Assembly (NCBI GenBank): GCA_019233975.1
Contig: JAFALY010000031.1
Location: forward strand, 1-64,000
DNA: 64,000 nt
Origin: Alphaproteobacteria bacterium
GTDB lineage: Bacteria; Pseudomonadota; Alphaproteobacteria; UBA9219
Direction of reading: 5' to 3'
The notes under the pieces were generated by a model, which had not been told where the DNA came from, ran no database searches, and saw only the letters and a list, made by a program, of their open reading frames with translations. Made by a program: the position numbers and the translations under genes. Of the stretch, positions 1-10,193 are shown piece by piece (positions within the stretch are counted from its first letter, which is position 1; every line of letters begins with the position of its first letter).

Positions 1-1845
1 GTTACATTGGAGGCAAAGCCACAGACCATCAATCTGGGCGATGTCAGCTTTGACGGTGCCACCTATAACGGCAGCTATGGCGCCCCTGTTTTGCATCTGA
101 AGCCAGGTGACACGTTGCATGTACATCTGATCAACCACTTAAAAGAAACAACCAACCTTCATTTCCACGGCATCCACACGTCGCCCAAGAATAATAGCGA
201 TAATATCTTTACCGTCGTGCAGCCCAATCAGGTGTTTGATTACGAAGTTAAGATTTCCCCTACCCAACCGCCCGGCCTCTATTGGTATCACAGCCATATT
301 CATGGCCAGACGGAAATGCAAACCATGCGCGGATTAAGTGGCGCGTTAATTGTCGACCCAACTACCCCAGACGCAGTGCCGATGCGCGAGAGGCTGCTTG
401 TGTTAAAGGATTACACATTCGAAACAGCACCGAACGATATTGTGAAGACCTATTATCACAAATTTGTGCAGACGATTAGTGGCCAGACAAATGTCACCCT
501 GCAAATGCACCCACATGAAAAACAATTGTTGCGCCTGACGAACCAAAGCGCGGACAACACTTCCAGACTAAGCATTACAGGGCATGCATTTTACGTCGTG
601 GCGCGTGACGGCGTTCGTCTAGGCACACCAACAACAGAAACGACGCTGAACCTACCACCCGCATCACGCGCAGATGCCATACTTGATGCAGGAGACGCAG
701 GGCAGTATAGCATCATCGCGAACGGTGTTGTCACGGGTAGCGGCGATACCAAAACAACTGACCGCATCATGGGTCAGGTTATAGTTGCCGGCGATGCTGT
801 TGACAGCCCCCCTCTGCCGGCAGGGGTGCCGCGACCCGACTTGTCCAACGCTAAGATCGACGCAGAACGCAGTGTTGTCTTTAGCCAATCCAAGGACGGG
901 ACGCAGTATCTCCTGAATGGCAAGATTTTTGACCACGACCGCATTGATATACGCGTACCGCTGGGCTCCACTGAAAAATGGACAATTAAAAACGACACAG
1001 ATGATCTGCACGTCTTTCATATTCACCAGATGCATTTTCAAGTTGTTGAGATTAACGGCGTTCCGCAAACCGATCATGTCTATCTGGATAATGTACGCAT
1101 ACCCGAACGCGGCGAAGTTAAAATTATCATCCCCTTCACCGAATCCATCATACTGGGTAAATTTGTTTACCACTGCCATGTTTTAGAACACGAAGACAAA
1201 GGCATGATGGGGGTCATTCAAGTATACGACCCCCATCATTTTGACTTTGGCGAGTGGGTCGATGATATGTGGGGTCGCATCTGTACGACCATGGGATGGA
1301 AGCATACCGCCCTTACGCTGTTCACAAAGGCCGCACCGGTCGGCACACCCGAACCAAGGCTTGATGGTCATTTTGATTTGTTCGATCAAAACGGTCAGCC
1401 AGTAACCGAGAAAACATATGAAGGGAAATACAGGCTGATCTTCTTCGGCTACACACATTGCCCGGATGCTTGCCCGACGGCGCTCGCAACACTTGATAAA
1501 ACGCTGCAGACTCTAACAGACAAGGGCCGGAACATTAGCATACAGTTTGTTTCTTTGGATCCAGAACGCGATACAGCGCCTGTGCTGAAAAGCTACCTCG
1601 GCAACTTCGCTACCCCCATGACAGGTCTGACAGGTACCCTAGAACAGGTTAACCGGTTCTCCAAAAACATGAACATACAATTTGAAAAGGTTGCCGATAA
1701 AGATGTCGATGGCGGATACAGCATAGACCATCCCGCCGCTGTCTACCTGATGGATAAACAAGGCAATTACGTCGATGACCTGTCCTATCAGGCTACACCC
1801 GAAGAATTTATCGCCTTCCTCAAGAAATATGGAGCCACGCCATGA
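1..1845 (+). CDS. Multicopper oxidase fused to a C-terminal SCO1/SenC domain (5' partial)
   Basis: Periplasmic copper protein whose open frame runs off the left edge, so the true start and any signal peptide lie outside the window. Numbering from the TTG at 7, residues 20-410 form a multicopper oxidase. The four copper-binding histidine blocks are visible: HFHG near residue 52, WYHSH near 95, HxHxMHF near 340 and HCHVLEHE at 389-396 with a following MM. Residues 450-612 form a complete SCO1/SenC thioredoxin-like domain with CPDAC (Cys485, Cys489) and the conserved His575 that together bind copper in SCO proteins. SCO proteins deliver copper to the CuA site of cytochrome c oxidase. The two domains share one reading frame with no frameshift. 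The next gene is a PCu(A)C chaperone overlapping by 4 bases, which supports a copper-delivery operon. The exact oxidase substrate is unknown; oxidation of Cu(I) is an inference. Confidence 0.9.
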   Translation, partial: VTLEAKPQTINLGDVSFDGATYNGSYGAPVLHLKPGDTLHVHLINHLKETTNLHFHGIHTSPKNNSDNIFTVVQPNQVFDYEVKISPTQPPGLYWYHSHIHGQTEMQTMRGLSGALIVDPTTPDAVPMRERLLVLKDYTFETAPNDIVKTYYHKFVQTISGQTNVTLQMHPHEKQLLRLTNQSADNTSRLSITGHAFYVVARDGVRLGTPTTETTLNLPPASRADAILDAGDAGQYSIIANGVVTGSGDTKTTDRIMGQVIVAGDAVDSPPLPAGVPRPDLSNAKIDAERSVVFSQSKDGTQYLLNGKIFDHDRIDIRVPLGSTEKWTIKNDTDDLHVFHIHQMHFQVVEINGVPQTDHVYLDNVRIPERGEVKIIIPFTESIILGKFVYHCHVLEHEDKGMMGVIQVYDPHHFDFGEWVDDMWGRICTTMGWKHTALTLFTKAAPVGTPEPRLDGHFDLFDQNGQPVTEKTYEGKYRLIFFGYTHCPDACPTALATLDKTLQTLTDKGRNISIQFVSLDPERDTAPVLKSYLGNFATPMTGLTGTLEQVNRFSKNMNIQFEKVADKDVDGGYSIDHPAAVYLMDKQGNYVDDLSYQATPEEFIAFLKKYGATP

Positions 1846-2279
1846 AACTGCACTACAAACTGCTGACATTTGCGGCCATCATATTGTTGCCCCTCGCGGT
1901 ACACGCCGCTGAAACAACCGCGTTAAAGGCCAGCGATGCCTGGGCAACAGCTTCACTAAAAGGTAGCGAAACGGCAGCGGCTTACCTCACCCTTGAGAAT
2001 ACAGGCGACAAGCCGGTCACCATCACGGATGTCGATACACCTGGCGCGCACGCCATGCTGCACAGCATGACAAATGACAATGGCGTCATGCGTATGCGCC
2101 ATGTCGACCACCTGGTTGTACCAGCGCATCAGTCCGTGAAGCTGGAGCAACACGCGCTGCACATAATGCTGATGCACATGGATGCGCCGCTAAAGGCCGG
2201 CGATACGTTGCCACTCACCTTTACACTGTCTAACGGCGATACGCTGACCGTTAATGCACCTGTGAAAGCGCAGCCATAA
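1842..2279 (+). CDS. PCu(A)C-family periplasmic copper chaperone
   Basis: A 145-residue secreted protein. Residues 1-22 form a signal peptide (charged start, hydrophobic core, VHA cleavage site). The copper-binding pattern of the family, H-M, a Met about 10 residues later, then H-x-M, is present as His70/Met72, Met83/Met85, His107 and Met109. Family members bind Cu(I) in the periplasm and work with SCO proteins to metallate the CuA centre of cytochrome oxidase. The ATG overlaps the stop of the MCO-SCO gene in an ATGA arrangement, which implies translational coupling. The stop abuts the convergent mfd stop. Confidence 0.9.
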   Translation: MKLHYKLLTFAAIILLPLAVHAAETTALKASDAWATASLKGSETAAAYLTLENTGDKPVTITDVDTPGAHAMLHSMTNDNGVMRMRHVDHLVVPAHQSVKLEQHALHIMLMHMDAPLKAGDTLPLTFTLSNGDTLTVNAPVKAQP

Positions 2280-5200
2280 TTAGGCTGTTAGAGCAGCCAA
2301 TTCGGACAACAGTTTTTTAACGCCCGCGATACGTTGTGCGTCATCATCCCAGGCCCGCATGGCAACAAGCTTGTTATCCGGTCGCGCCTTTATTGTGCCA
2401 GCCTGCTTTTGTATCCAACCGATTAGCTTATCCGGACGCGGGAAAATATCGTTGTGGAATGAGAAAACCGCACCTTTTGGTCCAGCGTCCACTTTGGCCA
2501 CGCAGGCCCTACGGCACAGGATCTTAATACCGACAATGTTCAGGAACGTCTCCACCTCCGGCGGCAAACTGCCAAAACGGTCGATCATTTCCGTTGCCAC
2601 AGATTCAATCTCTGCATCCTCAGTCACTTCTGCCAAACGGCGATAGAGACTGAGGCGCACATTCAGGTCATGCACATAGGTTTCGGGAATGAGAACAGAC
2701 AAGCCGATATTAATCTGCGGCGTCCATCTATCATCAGCCTGCGCATCTGTGCGCCCCTGTCGTGCGGCCGCAACGGCGTCTTGCAGCATCTGCTGGTACA
2801 ATTCCACACCAACTTCGCGGATCTGACCAGATTGCTCCTCACCCAGCAAATTACCGGCACCGCGAATGTCCATGTCGTGGCTGGCCAACTGAAAGCCTGC
2901 GCCCAATTGGTCAAGTGTCTGGATGACTTCTAACCGTTGCTGCGCCGTCTGTGACAATGCCGCTGTGGGCGCATAAGTCAGATACGCATAACCACGCAAC
3001 TTGCCGCGTCCAACACGACCGCGTAGCTGGTATAGCTGCGCCAGCCCGAACATGTCGGCACGGTGCAGAATAATCGTGTTGGCATTCGGCACATCAAGGC
3101 CGGATTCAACAATGTTGGTCGCCAGCAATATATCAAACTGCCCGGCATCGAACGCCGTCATGATGTCGTCCAGCTGTGTTGCCGACAGGCGACCATGCGC
3201 CGTTATAACCTTAACTTCTGGCACCAGATCACGTAGCGCAGTCGCAACACTATCCAGATCCTCAATACGCGGGCATACGTAATAACACTGACCGCCGCGG
3301 TAGTGTTCGCGCATGATCGCTTCGCGGATCACCATCGGGTCATACGGCAGTACAAAAGTACGCACCGCCAGCCTATCGAGTGGCGGCGTCGCAATCAGAC
3401 TAAGTTCACGTACGCCAGACACAGCCATTTGCAAGGTTCGCGGGATTGGCGTCGCCGTCAGTGTCAGTACATGCACTTCGGCACGCATTTCTTTCAGGCG
3501 TTCTTTTTGCTTCACGCCGAAATGCTGTTCCTCGTCGATAATCATCAAACCAAGGTTTTTAAAGCCAACTTCCTTGCCCAACAACGCGTGCGTGCCGATG
3601 ACAATATCAATGCGGCCTTCCTTTAAATCTTCCTTTGTTTGCCGCGCCTCAGCCGCGCTCACCATGCGCGACAACTGCGCGACCTGCACCGGGAAGCCGG
3701 CAAAGCGGCGTTTAAAATTATTATAATGCTGACGCGCCAGCAAGGTTGTCGGCACAACAACCGCCACCTGAAACCCAGATTGTACAGCCACAAAAGCCGC
3801 GCGCAGGGCAACCTCTGTTTTGCCGAAGCCAACATCGCCGCAGACCAAGCGGTCCATGGGTTTGCCACTGCCAAGATCATCAATTACATTTTCGATGGCA
3901 CGCGCCTGATCTTCCGTTTCCGCATAGGGGAAGCGCGCCGCGAATTCGTCATACGCTCCATCTGGTGCTTCCAGCACCTCACCCCGACGCAATTCACGCT
4001 CCGCAGCAATTTTCATCAAGGCTTCAGCCATGTCTTTCAGGCGTTTTTTGACACGCGCCTTGCGTTGTTGCCAGCCGACACCGCCAAGTTTATCGAGCGT
4101 TGCCCCCTGCTCTGCCGAGCTATAGCGTGACAGAACGTCCAGATTCTCCACGGGCACAAAGAGCTTATCACCGCCGTCGTAAACCAGTTTCACACAATCA
4201 TGCACCGTGTTCAGAACGTTGACCGCCACCAACCCGTCATAACGTCCAATACCGTGTTCAGCATGCACGACGTAATCGCCGGGGTTGAGCGACCCAAGTT
4301 CCAGCTGAAACGCCTTGGCCGCTTTGCGTTTACGCGTGGGTCGCACCAACCTGTCGCCTAGAAGATCTTGCTCTGTCACAAGCGCAAGGTCAGGCGAAAT
4401 AAAACCATGTTCAAAGCCCAGCACAACCAGCGTCACCAGTTGCGCATCACATTTCCGCGCTTCTTCCCAACTTTGCGCCGTTGCAATGCTGTTCAGGCCA
4501 TGATTGCGCAAAACACCCGCCAGACGCTCCGCCGAACCCTGACTGTAACAGGCTATCGCAACGCGACGTTGTGCGTTCTGTTGTTCTTTAATATAATGTT
4601 GCAGGGCTTCATAAACGGCGCCAACGTCCGGCTTTGCTCGTGCATCGGCAAAATCACGACCACGTTGACCGCCTGCATCCAGATACCCCACCCCTTCTGG
4701 TGCCAAAAATGGAGAGAGAGATACTACGGCACGTGAAGCCAACGCCTCAGCAATTGAGGCAGCATTGAGGTAAAGGCTGTCCACCGGCGCGGGCTTATAA
4801 GGGGCAACCATTGCCTCCCCACCTTTGTTTTTCGCTTTGGCACGTTTGGAAGCGTCATACAGGCTTTGGCGCGCCAGATAAAAATCCTCAATCTGCTGAA
4901 ACCGCGACTGCAAAGCATCGTCGACCTGATAATCCAAGAGAACAGGCGCATCTGGCAGATATTCAAACAAAGTGCCAAGGTGCGGGTAGAACAGCCCAAG
5001 CCAATGCTCAACGCCCGGAAATTTGCGACCATCACTTACCGCTTCATAAAGCGGATCGGCATCCGTCATGGCGCCAAACAACTCGCGGTACTTCGAACGG
5101 AAATGGGCGATCGTGCGCTCATTCAGCAATACTTCGGATATGGGGCCAAGGTGGAAGCTATCTGTCTTGTCCGTTGTGGTTTGCGATAGCGCATCAAAGG

Positions 5201-5783
5201 TACGGATGCTTTCAATCTCATCACCAAAATAATCAAGCCGAAGCGGCGCTTCATATCCCGGCGGGAACAAGTCAACAATACCGCCACGCACGGCAAACTC
5301 GCCGGGTTCCCGTACTGTGCCGACGCTGATATACCCGCTGGCAGATAGATAATTGCGCAATTTTTCGACCGGTAGATTTTCGCCTATCTTCGCGTCAATG
5401 CTGGACGCGGTTAAAACATCCGGCGGCAAAGTTTTCTGAACAACCGCGTTGACAGTCGTCATGATAATCGTCGGTTGTTTGAACGGCTTTTGCAGACGCG
5501 TCAACGTGGCAATGCGTGTGCCGCTGACATCCGCTTGTGGCGAAACGCGGTCATAGGGCAAACAATCCCATGCAGGGAAAGGCAAAACTTCCGTATGCGG
5601 TGAAAAGAACGCCAGCGCGTCCGTCACAACTGCCGCACGCACATCATCCTGCAGCACGGCAATGATAGGCTTGTTGCCGCTACGGCTGGCCAATTCGGCC
5701 AAAACACGCACATCATGCCCGGCGGGCGCACCCGCCAGAACATGTCGTCCGGTTACCGATGGATCAATGCCGCGCGTAAACAT
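2280..5783 (-). CDS. mfd: Transcription-repair coupling factor Mfd
   Basis: A 1167-residue ATP-dependent DNA translocase that removes RNA polymerase stalled at lesions and recruits UvrA. It shows an N-terminal UvrB-like module (about 1-350), an RNA-polymerase interaction domain (about 490-560), a RecG-like motor with Walker A GFGKTE (about residue 645) and a DEEQ box followed by HFGV, and a C-terminal TRCF domain. Length matches the family. The ATG at 5783 is chosen: the longer frame adds 16 residues with no homology-like character. This ATG also overlaps the sdhE stop by one base (TGATG), which implies coupled translation. It converges with the copper chaperone gene. Confidence 0.97.
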   Translation of the reverse strand: MFTRGIDPSVTGRHVLAGAPAGHDVRVLAELASRSGNKPIIAVLQDDVRAAVVTDALAFFSPHTEVLPFPAWDCLPYDRVSPQADVSGTRIATLTRLQKPFKQPTIIMTTVNAVVQKTLPPDVLTASSIDAKIGENLPVEKLRNYLSASGYISVGTVREPGEFAVRGGIVDLFPPGYEAPLRLDYFGDEIESIRTFDALSQTTTDKTDSFHLGPISEVLLNERTIAHFRSKYRELFGAMTDADPLYEAVSDGRKFPGVEHWLGLFYPHLGTLFEYLPDAPVLLDYQVDDALQSRFQQIEDFYLARQSLYDASKRAKAKNKGGEAMVAPYKPAPVDSLYLNAASIAEALASRAVVSLSPFLAPEGVGYLDAGGQRGRDFADARAKPDVGAVYEALQHYIKEQQNAQRRVAIACYSQGSAERLAGVLRNHGLNSIATAQSWEEARKCDAQLVTLVVLGFEHGFISPDLALVTEQDLLGDRLVRPTRKRKAAKAFQLELGSLNPGDYVVHAEHGIGRYDGLVAVNVLNTVHDCVKLVYDGGDKLFVPVENLDVLSRYSSAEQGATLDKLGGVGWQQRKARVKKRLKDMAEALMKIAAERELRRGEVLEAPDGAYDEFAARFPYAETEDQARAIENVIDDLGSGKPMDRLVCGDVGFGKTEVALRAAFVAVQSGFQVAVVVPTTLLARQHYNNFKRRFAGFPVQVAQLSRMVSAAEARQTKEDLKEGRIDIVIGTHALLGKEVGFKNLGLMIIDEEQHFGVKQKERLKEMRAEVHVLTLTATPIPRTLQMAVSGVRELSLIATPPLDRLAVRTFVLPYDPMVIREAIMREHYRGGQCYYVCPRIEDLDSVATALRDLVPEVKVITAHGRLSATQLDDIMTAFDAGQFDILLATNIVESGLDVPNANTIILHRADMFGLAQLYQLRGRVGRGKLRGYAYLTYAPTAALSQTAQQRLEVIQTLDQLGAGFQLASHDMDIRGAGNLLGEEQSGQIREVGVELYQQMLQDAVAAARQGRTDAQADDRWTPQINIGLSVLIPETYVHDLNVRLSLYRRLAEVTEDAEIESVATEMIDRFGSLPPEVETFLNIVGIKILCRRACVAKVDAGPKGAVFSFHNDIFPRPDKLIGWIQKQAGTIKARPDNKLVAMRAWDDDAQRIAGVKKLLSELAALTA

Positions 5784-6082
5784 CAGCTGACACCTTTTGT
5801 AGATGATGAAGGCGCGAACTGATGCGCACAAAGTGCCCGCATAACCTGATTATCATATTCAGGCGGTACAGGCTCTTTACCAGTCATCCAGTTGTACAGG
5901 TCAGGATCGCTTATGCCCAAAATCACTTCATATTCATCCAGTTGCGCATCGCTGTAGGCAGGCAGGTTTAAGTCAGCAAAGCTGCCCATCAGCAAATCCA
6001 TTTCGCGCGTACCCCTATGCCAACTGCGGAAGCGCAAGCGTTCCCGGCGGCGGTCTGTTGTGGATATGTCGGGGTCGGTCAT
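5783..6082 (-). CDS. sdhE: SdhE-type flavinylation factor (succinate dehydrogenase assembly factor 2 family)
   Basis: A 99-residue protein starting MTDPD. It contains the hallmark RGxxE motif (RGTRE) near residue 24 within the small helical fold of the SdhE/YgfY family, which promotes covalent FAD attachment to SdhA and FrdA. Length fits the family. An ATG at 6142 in the same frame would add 20 residues absent from the family, so 6082 is preferred. The gene lies directly upstream of mfd with a one-base overlap, an order seen in alphaproteobacteria. Confidence 0.9.
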   Translation of the reverse strand: MTDPDISTTDRRRERLRFRSWHRGTREMDLLMGSFADLNLPAYSDAQLDEYEVILGISDPDLYNWMTGKEPVPPEYDNQVMRALCAHQFAPSSSTKGVS

Positions 6083-6296
6083 GGCCTGTATCCTGTGCAA
6101 GTGCGGCAAATTGCCCGATACGCATTGGCAAGGCAAGTCCACACATTTGCCATATTTCTGTTGGGTTATCGAAACAATATATTAATATAAATCATATGGT
6201 TAGTATGTGTAACATAACGTAAGAAAGCTTGTCTTTCGCATAACAGCATAACAAGGTTAATTAGCGTCATAAATCACATTGTTGCCGGTTGTCCCA

Positions 6297-7250
6297 ATGC
6301 AGTCGAATTACGTCCAACAGCTAAATCCCACGACAAACACCATGCCACAGGCGTGGTTGTCGCGTAGTCACGCAGTTGCGATGCAAAAGACATTGGCGAC
6401 GAAGACCCAATGCTCAGGCATCGGCGTTCATTCCGGCAAGAAAGTTACACTACGTTTAATCCCGGCCCCGGTCGGTACCGGAATTGTTTTTATGCGCACC
6501 GATCTGCCCACGGCGCAGGCCAGCATCCCAGCCCGATGGGACACAGTTGTAGACACCCGCCTGTGCACCGTCATCGGCAATGAACAAGGCGCCCGCGTCG
6601 GCACGGTTGAGCATTTGATGTCGGCCCTGTTTGCCTGCGGCGTCGATAACCTGATTATCGAAATCGACAGTGACGAAGTCCCCGTGATGGACGGCAGCGC
6701 CGACCCCTTCATGTTCCTGATCCAGATGGCAGGCATGGCCGAACAGAAGACCCACCGCCCGGCCATTGAAATTCTGACTCCGGTCGAAGTCCAGCATAAC
6801 GGCAAATGGGCGCGCCTGTCCCCGGCGATTGAACCGCGCTTCAGCTTCGAAATTGATTTTCCACAGGCCGCCATTGGCCGCCAGAGCTACAGCTTCGCGC
6901 TGTCACAGGACACGTTCCGCAACGAAATCAGCCGTGCACGCACTTTCGGTTTCTTTGAAGAAGCTGAGCAACTGCGCAAGGTTGGTTTGGCACGCGGCGG
7001 TTCTTTGGATAACGCCGTTGTCATTAAAGACGCACAAATCATGAATGCGGACGGCCTACGCTATGCCGACGAATTCGTCCGCCACAAGCTTCTGGACGCA
7101 GTTGGTGACTTGTCACTGGCTGGCGCCACAATCATCGGCCACTTCGAAGCCTATTGCTCGGGCCACGCGATGAACAACCGCCTGCTACACGCCCTGTTCG
7201 CAGACACGTCAGCGTGGCGCTATGTCAGCGCCGAAGCGTTGGCCGCCTAA
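6297..7250 (+). CDS. lpxC: UDP-3-O-acyl-N-acetylglucosamine deacetylase LpxC
   Basis: Zinc enzyme for the committed step of lipid A synthesis, acting in the cytosol. Zinc ligands are in place: His in the EHLMSAL motif (residue 106 from this start) and His263/Asp267 in HKLLDAVGD. The MDGSA motif is also present. The start is uncertain: ATGs at 6297, 6342 and 6381 are all in frame, none has a clear Shine-Dalgarno, and the E. coli enzyme begins close to the equivalent of 6381. The first ATG is reported. The 214 bp upstream (6083-6296) are AT-rich, hold no ORF, and must carry the divergent promoters for sdhE-mfd and lpxC. The gene is not next to ftsZ here. Confidence 0.95.
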   Translation: MQSNYVQQLNPTTNTMPQAWLSRSHAVAMQKTLATKTQCSGIGVHSGKKVTLRLIPAPVGTGIVFMRTDLPTAQASIPARWDTVVDTRLCTVIGNEQGARVGTVEHLMSALFACGVDNLIIEIDSDEVPVMDGSADPFMFLIQMAGMAEQKTHRPAIEILTPVEVQHNGKWARLSPAIEPRFSFEIDFPQAAIGRQSYSFALSQDTFRNEISRARTFGFFEEAEQLRKVGLARGGSLDNAVVIKDAQIMNADGLRYADEFVRHKLLDAVGDLSLAGATIIGHFEAYCSGHAMNNRLLHALFADTSAWRYVSAEALAA

Positions 7251-7261
7251 GCTACACAATC

Positions 7262-9520
7262 TCAGGAAAACTTATTCGTACGTGTAAAGCCGTTCGGCGG
7301 CAGTTTACCAGCCTGCGCGCGTTCACCTATCCAGCCACGCAGATCGGTTTCCGTGCGTTCACGGTCTCCCGACTTCCATGACAGGCCTTCCTTACGCGTA
7401 AAGGCTTTGACGTCGGACAGGGTGCCGTCCTTATATTTCTGCAGCATCACGCCACGGCCGCGCGCCATTTCCGGCAGTTGGTCCAGCGGGAAGATCAGCA
7501 ATTTGCGGTTCGTTCCGATCACGGCGATATGGTCGCCCTTCACCGGCGCAAAAGCTGCTGCGCGGGATTTTTCATCCAGATTAAGAACCTGCTTGCCGTT
7601 CTTGGTTTGAGCCAGAACGTCTTCGGCCTTCACGATAAAGCCGCGACCATCCGTTGACGCGACGACAAATTTATCTTCCGCCCTGTAAAGGGTCAGGCCG
7701 AGAATGGCAGCTTCAGGTGGCAGGTCAAGCATCAGGCGTACGGGTTCGCCAAAACCACGCCCGCTCGGCAACTTATCCGCCGACAAGGTATAGAAACGCC
7801 CGTTACCGGCAAACATCAGGATCTTGTCCGTTGTCTCCGCGTTCAGAACAAAGCGTTCTTCGTCCCCTTCTTTGTATTTAATAGCGGCACGTGCGCTGGC
7901 GTCTTCGGCAATGTGCCCACGCATGGCACGCACCCACCCCTTGTCCGAGCAGATGATCGTAATGTTTTCGCGTTCAATCACCGCCTCAACCGGCACGATC
8001 AGCTCAACCGGTGCATCGGCAATTTCCGTGCGGCGCGCACCCAAGGGCTTTTTCTTGCTGAAGCGTTCTTTGAGGCCGACAATTTCACTGTCGATGTAGG
8101 CCCAGCGAACATCTTCGTTTTTCAGAAGTTTTTTTAGCTCAGCCTGCTTGGTCGCCAGTTCTTTCTGCTCACCCTTTATTTCCATCTCCTCAAGCTTGCG
8201 CAAACTGCGCAGACGCATATTCAAAATGGCTTCCGCCTGCACTTCGGTAAGCGAGAAGGTTTTTATCAAAACAGGCTTTGGCTCATCCTCTGTCCGGATG
8301 ATCTTGATAACCTTATCCAGATTGAGGTACGCAACCAGATAGCCCGCCAACACCTCAAGCCGCGATTCAATCTGCCCCAACTGGTAGGTTGATCGGCGCA
8401 CCAGAACATCCTGACGATGGTCCAGCCATGCGCGCAGAACAGCGCGCAAATCCATGACTTGCGGCACGCTGTCCTTATCCAGCACGTTCATGTTCAATGG
8501 GATGCGCACTTCCAGTTCCGTCTGACGGAACAAGGATTCCATCAGGACAACCGGATCAACATTCCGGTTTTTCGGTGTGATGGTCAGGCGCACATCATCG
8601 GCAGACTGGTCGTTCACATCATCAACCAGCGGCAGCTTGCGCGCTTGCAGCAAATCCGCCATTTTTTCAATCAAGCGCGATTTCTGTACCTGATACGGAA
8701 TTTCTGTAACGACGATCTGCCACGTTCCCTGACGCAAATCTTCCTTATGCCACTTGGCGCGCAGGCGAAACGCACCCTTGCCCGTGCGATAGGATTCCAA
8801 AACGGCTTCGCGGCTTTCAACCAGAACGCCGCCCGTTGGGAAATCCGGGCCGGGGATAAAGCTGACCAGTTTTTCAATGCCCGCATTCGGATATTGAATG
8901 AGGTGGCGTAAGGCATCACACAATTCCGCAACATTGTGTGGCGGGATGCTGGTTGCCATACCGACCGCAATACCGCTCGCACCATTGGCCAAGAGGTTCG
9001 GGAAGGCCGCAGGCAGCACAACAGGTTCAACACCGCTGTTATCATAGGTCGCACGGAAATCAACGGCGTCTTCGTCGATGCCTTCCAGCAACAGCTTGGC
9101 AACTTCGGTCATGCGCGCTTCGGTGTAACGCATCGCAGCCGGATTATCGCCGTCGATGTTGCCGAAATTCCCCTGCCCTTCAATCAACGGGTAGCGTTCG
9201 ACGAAATCCTGCGCCAAGCGCACGAGCGCATCATAAACTGCCGTGTCACCATGCGGGTGGAACTTACCGATAACGTCACCTACTACACGGGCTGACTTTT
9301 TGGGCGGCAGATTGGGGTCGAGCCGTAATTCGCGCATGGCATACAGCAGGCGACGATGCACCGGCTTTAAACCGTCACGGACATCAGGCAACGAACGCGC
9401 CACGATCGTCGAAAGGGCATAGGACAGATAACGTTCGGATAACGCCTCAGACAGTTTTTTGTCGATAATCTCGGCGGGCGGTTCTTCGGGCGGGCGCTGT
9501 TTCGATGATGTACGGGCCAT
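7262..9520 (-). CDS. parC: DNA topoisomerase IV subunit A
   Basis: Type IIA topoisomerase subunit that, with ParE, decatenates daughter chromosomes. The catalytic tyrosine is Tyr132 in AMRYTEAR. The quinolone-determining stretch reads [10 protein letters not shown], with Thr where E. coli ParC has Ser80. About 752 residues and a single short beta-propeller region with [12 protein letters not shown] favour ParC over GyrA, which is usually 850 or more. The ATG at 9520 (MARTSS) is preferred over a TTG six bases upstream. It is convergent with lpxC and shares an orientation with purN-purM. ParE is encoded separately at 40333. Confidence 0.95.
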   Translation of the reverse strand: MARTSSKQRPPEEPPAEIIDKKLSEALSERYLSYALSTIVARSLPDVRDGLKPVHRRLLYAMRELRLDPNLPPKKSARVVGDVIGKFHPHGDTAVYDALVRLAQDFVERYPLIEGQGNFGNIDGDNPAAMRYTEARMTEVAKLLLEGIDEDAVDFRATYDNSGVEPVVLPAAFPNLLANGASGIAVGMATSIPPHNVAELCDALRHLIQYPNAGIEKLVSFIPGPDFPTGGVLVESREAVLESYRTGKGAFRLRAKWHKEDLRQGTWQIVVTEIPYQVQKSRLIEKMADLLQARKLPLVDDVNDQSADDVRLTITPKNRNVDPVVLMESLFRQTELEVRIPLNMNVLDKDSVPQVMDLRAVLRAWLDHRQDVLVRRSTYQLGQIESRLEVLAGYLVAYLNLDKVIKIIRTEDEPKPVLIKTFSLTEVQAEAILNMRLRSLRKLEEMEIKGEQKELATKQAELKKLLKNEDVRWAYIDSEIVGLKERFSKKKPLGARRTEIADAPVELIVPVEAVIERENITIICSDKGWVRAMRGHIAEDASARAAIKYKEGDEERFVLNAETTDKILMFAGNGRFYTLSADKLPSGRGFGEPVRLMLDLPPEAAILGLTLYRAEDKFVVASTDGRGFIVKAEDVLAQTKNGKQVLNLDEKSRAAAFAPVKGDHIAVIGTNRKLLIFPLDQLPEMARGRGVMLQKYKDGTLSDVKAFTRKEGLSWKSGDRERTETDLRGWIGERAQAGKLPPNGFTRTNKFS

Positions 9521-9545
9521 AGGCAAACAATCTACTCAATGATTC

Positions 9546-10193
9546 TTAAGACAGGGGAGGATTCACGATAAACGCGTCAGATGCAACATGATCGGCAATA
9601 AAACACTTATCCTCATGAATATTAACGCGTCCCTCGGCAATAAGGCGCACAGCCTGCGGATAAATCTGATGCTCCAACCGTAAAATACGGGCAGCCAACG
9701 TGTCCGGCGTATCGTCAGCCAAAACTGGCAATACGGCCTGATTAATAATTGGTCCGTCATCCGTACCATTGCGAACAAAAAAGACGGTCGCGCCACTGAA
9801 ACGCGTGCCACTTTTTATAACCGCCTCATGCACATGCAGACCCGGAAAGGCCGGCAGTAAAGTCGGGTGGATATTAACCAGCCGGTCATGCCATTCGTTG
9901 ACAAACCACGGTGTGTGCAAGCGCATAAAACCGGCGAGGCAGATAAGCTGCACCCCATGCGCCTGTAAAACGGCGTTGATAGCACGGTCAAAATCTTCGC
10001 GTTCGGCAAAGGCTTTGTGATTAATGACGTGCGCCGGAACTTGTGCCTCTTCGGCGTATTTCAGCCCTTCTGCGCTGGCTTTGTTTGAAATGACACAGGC
10101 AATCTCAGCCGGAAAACCGGGTTGTGCCGCCGCATCGATCAGCGCCTTTAAGTTACTACCACGGCCAGAAATCAGAACACCGACCTTTAGCAT
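9546..10193 (-). CDS. purN: Phosphoribosylglycinamide formyltransferase
   Basis: A 215-residue enzyme that transfers the formyl group of 10-formyltetrahydrofolate to GAR in step 3 of purine synthesis. The N-terminal GRGSNLKAL loop binds the substrate phosphate. The catalytic Asn and His are in VNIHPTLLP, and the Asp is in the TDDGP loop. Its ATG overlaps the purM stop by 7 bases, so the pair is probably translationally coupled, as in many proteobacteria. Confidence 0.96.
   Translation of the reverse strand: MLKVGVLISGRGSNLKALIDAAAQPGFPAEIACVISNKASAEGLKYAEEAQVPAHVINHKAFAEREDFDRAINAVLQAHGVQLICLAGFMRLHTPWFVNEWHDRLVNIHPTLLPAFPGLHVHEAVIKSGTRFSGATVFFVRNGTDDGPIINQAVLPVLADDTPDTLAARILRLEHQIYPQAVRLIAEGRVNIHEDKCFIADHVASDAFIVNPPLS

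Noticed and set aside
2273-2290. CAGCC/GGCTG hairpin between the PCu(A)C and mfd stops as a bidirectional terminator
   Set aside because: Only five base pairs, with no T-run on either side.
3303-4130. Long plus-strand ORFs inside mfd (and similar antisense ORFs within parC, pheT, htpG and recJ)
   Set aside because: They are fully overlapped by strongly conserved genes on the other strand and their translations show no recognisable motif. They are shadows of the codon bias.
7262-9520. GyrA instead of ParC
   Set aside because: The length of about 752 residues and the ParC-type C-terminal region argue against gyrase A.
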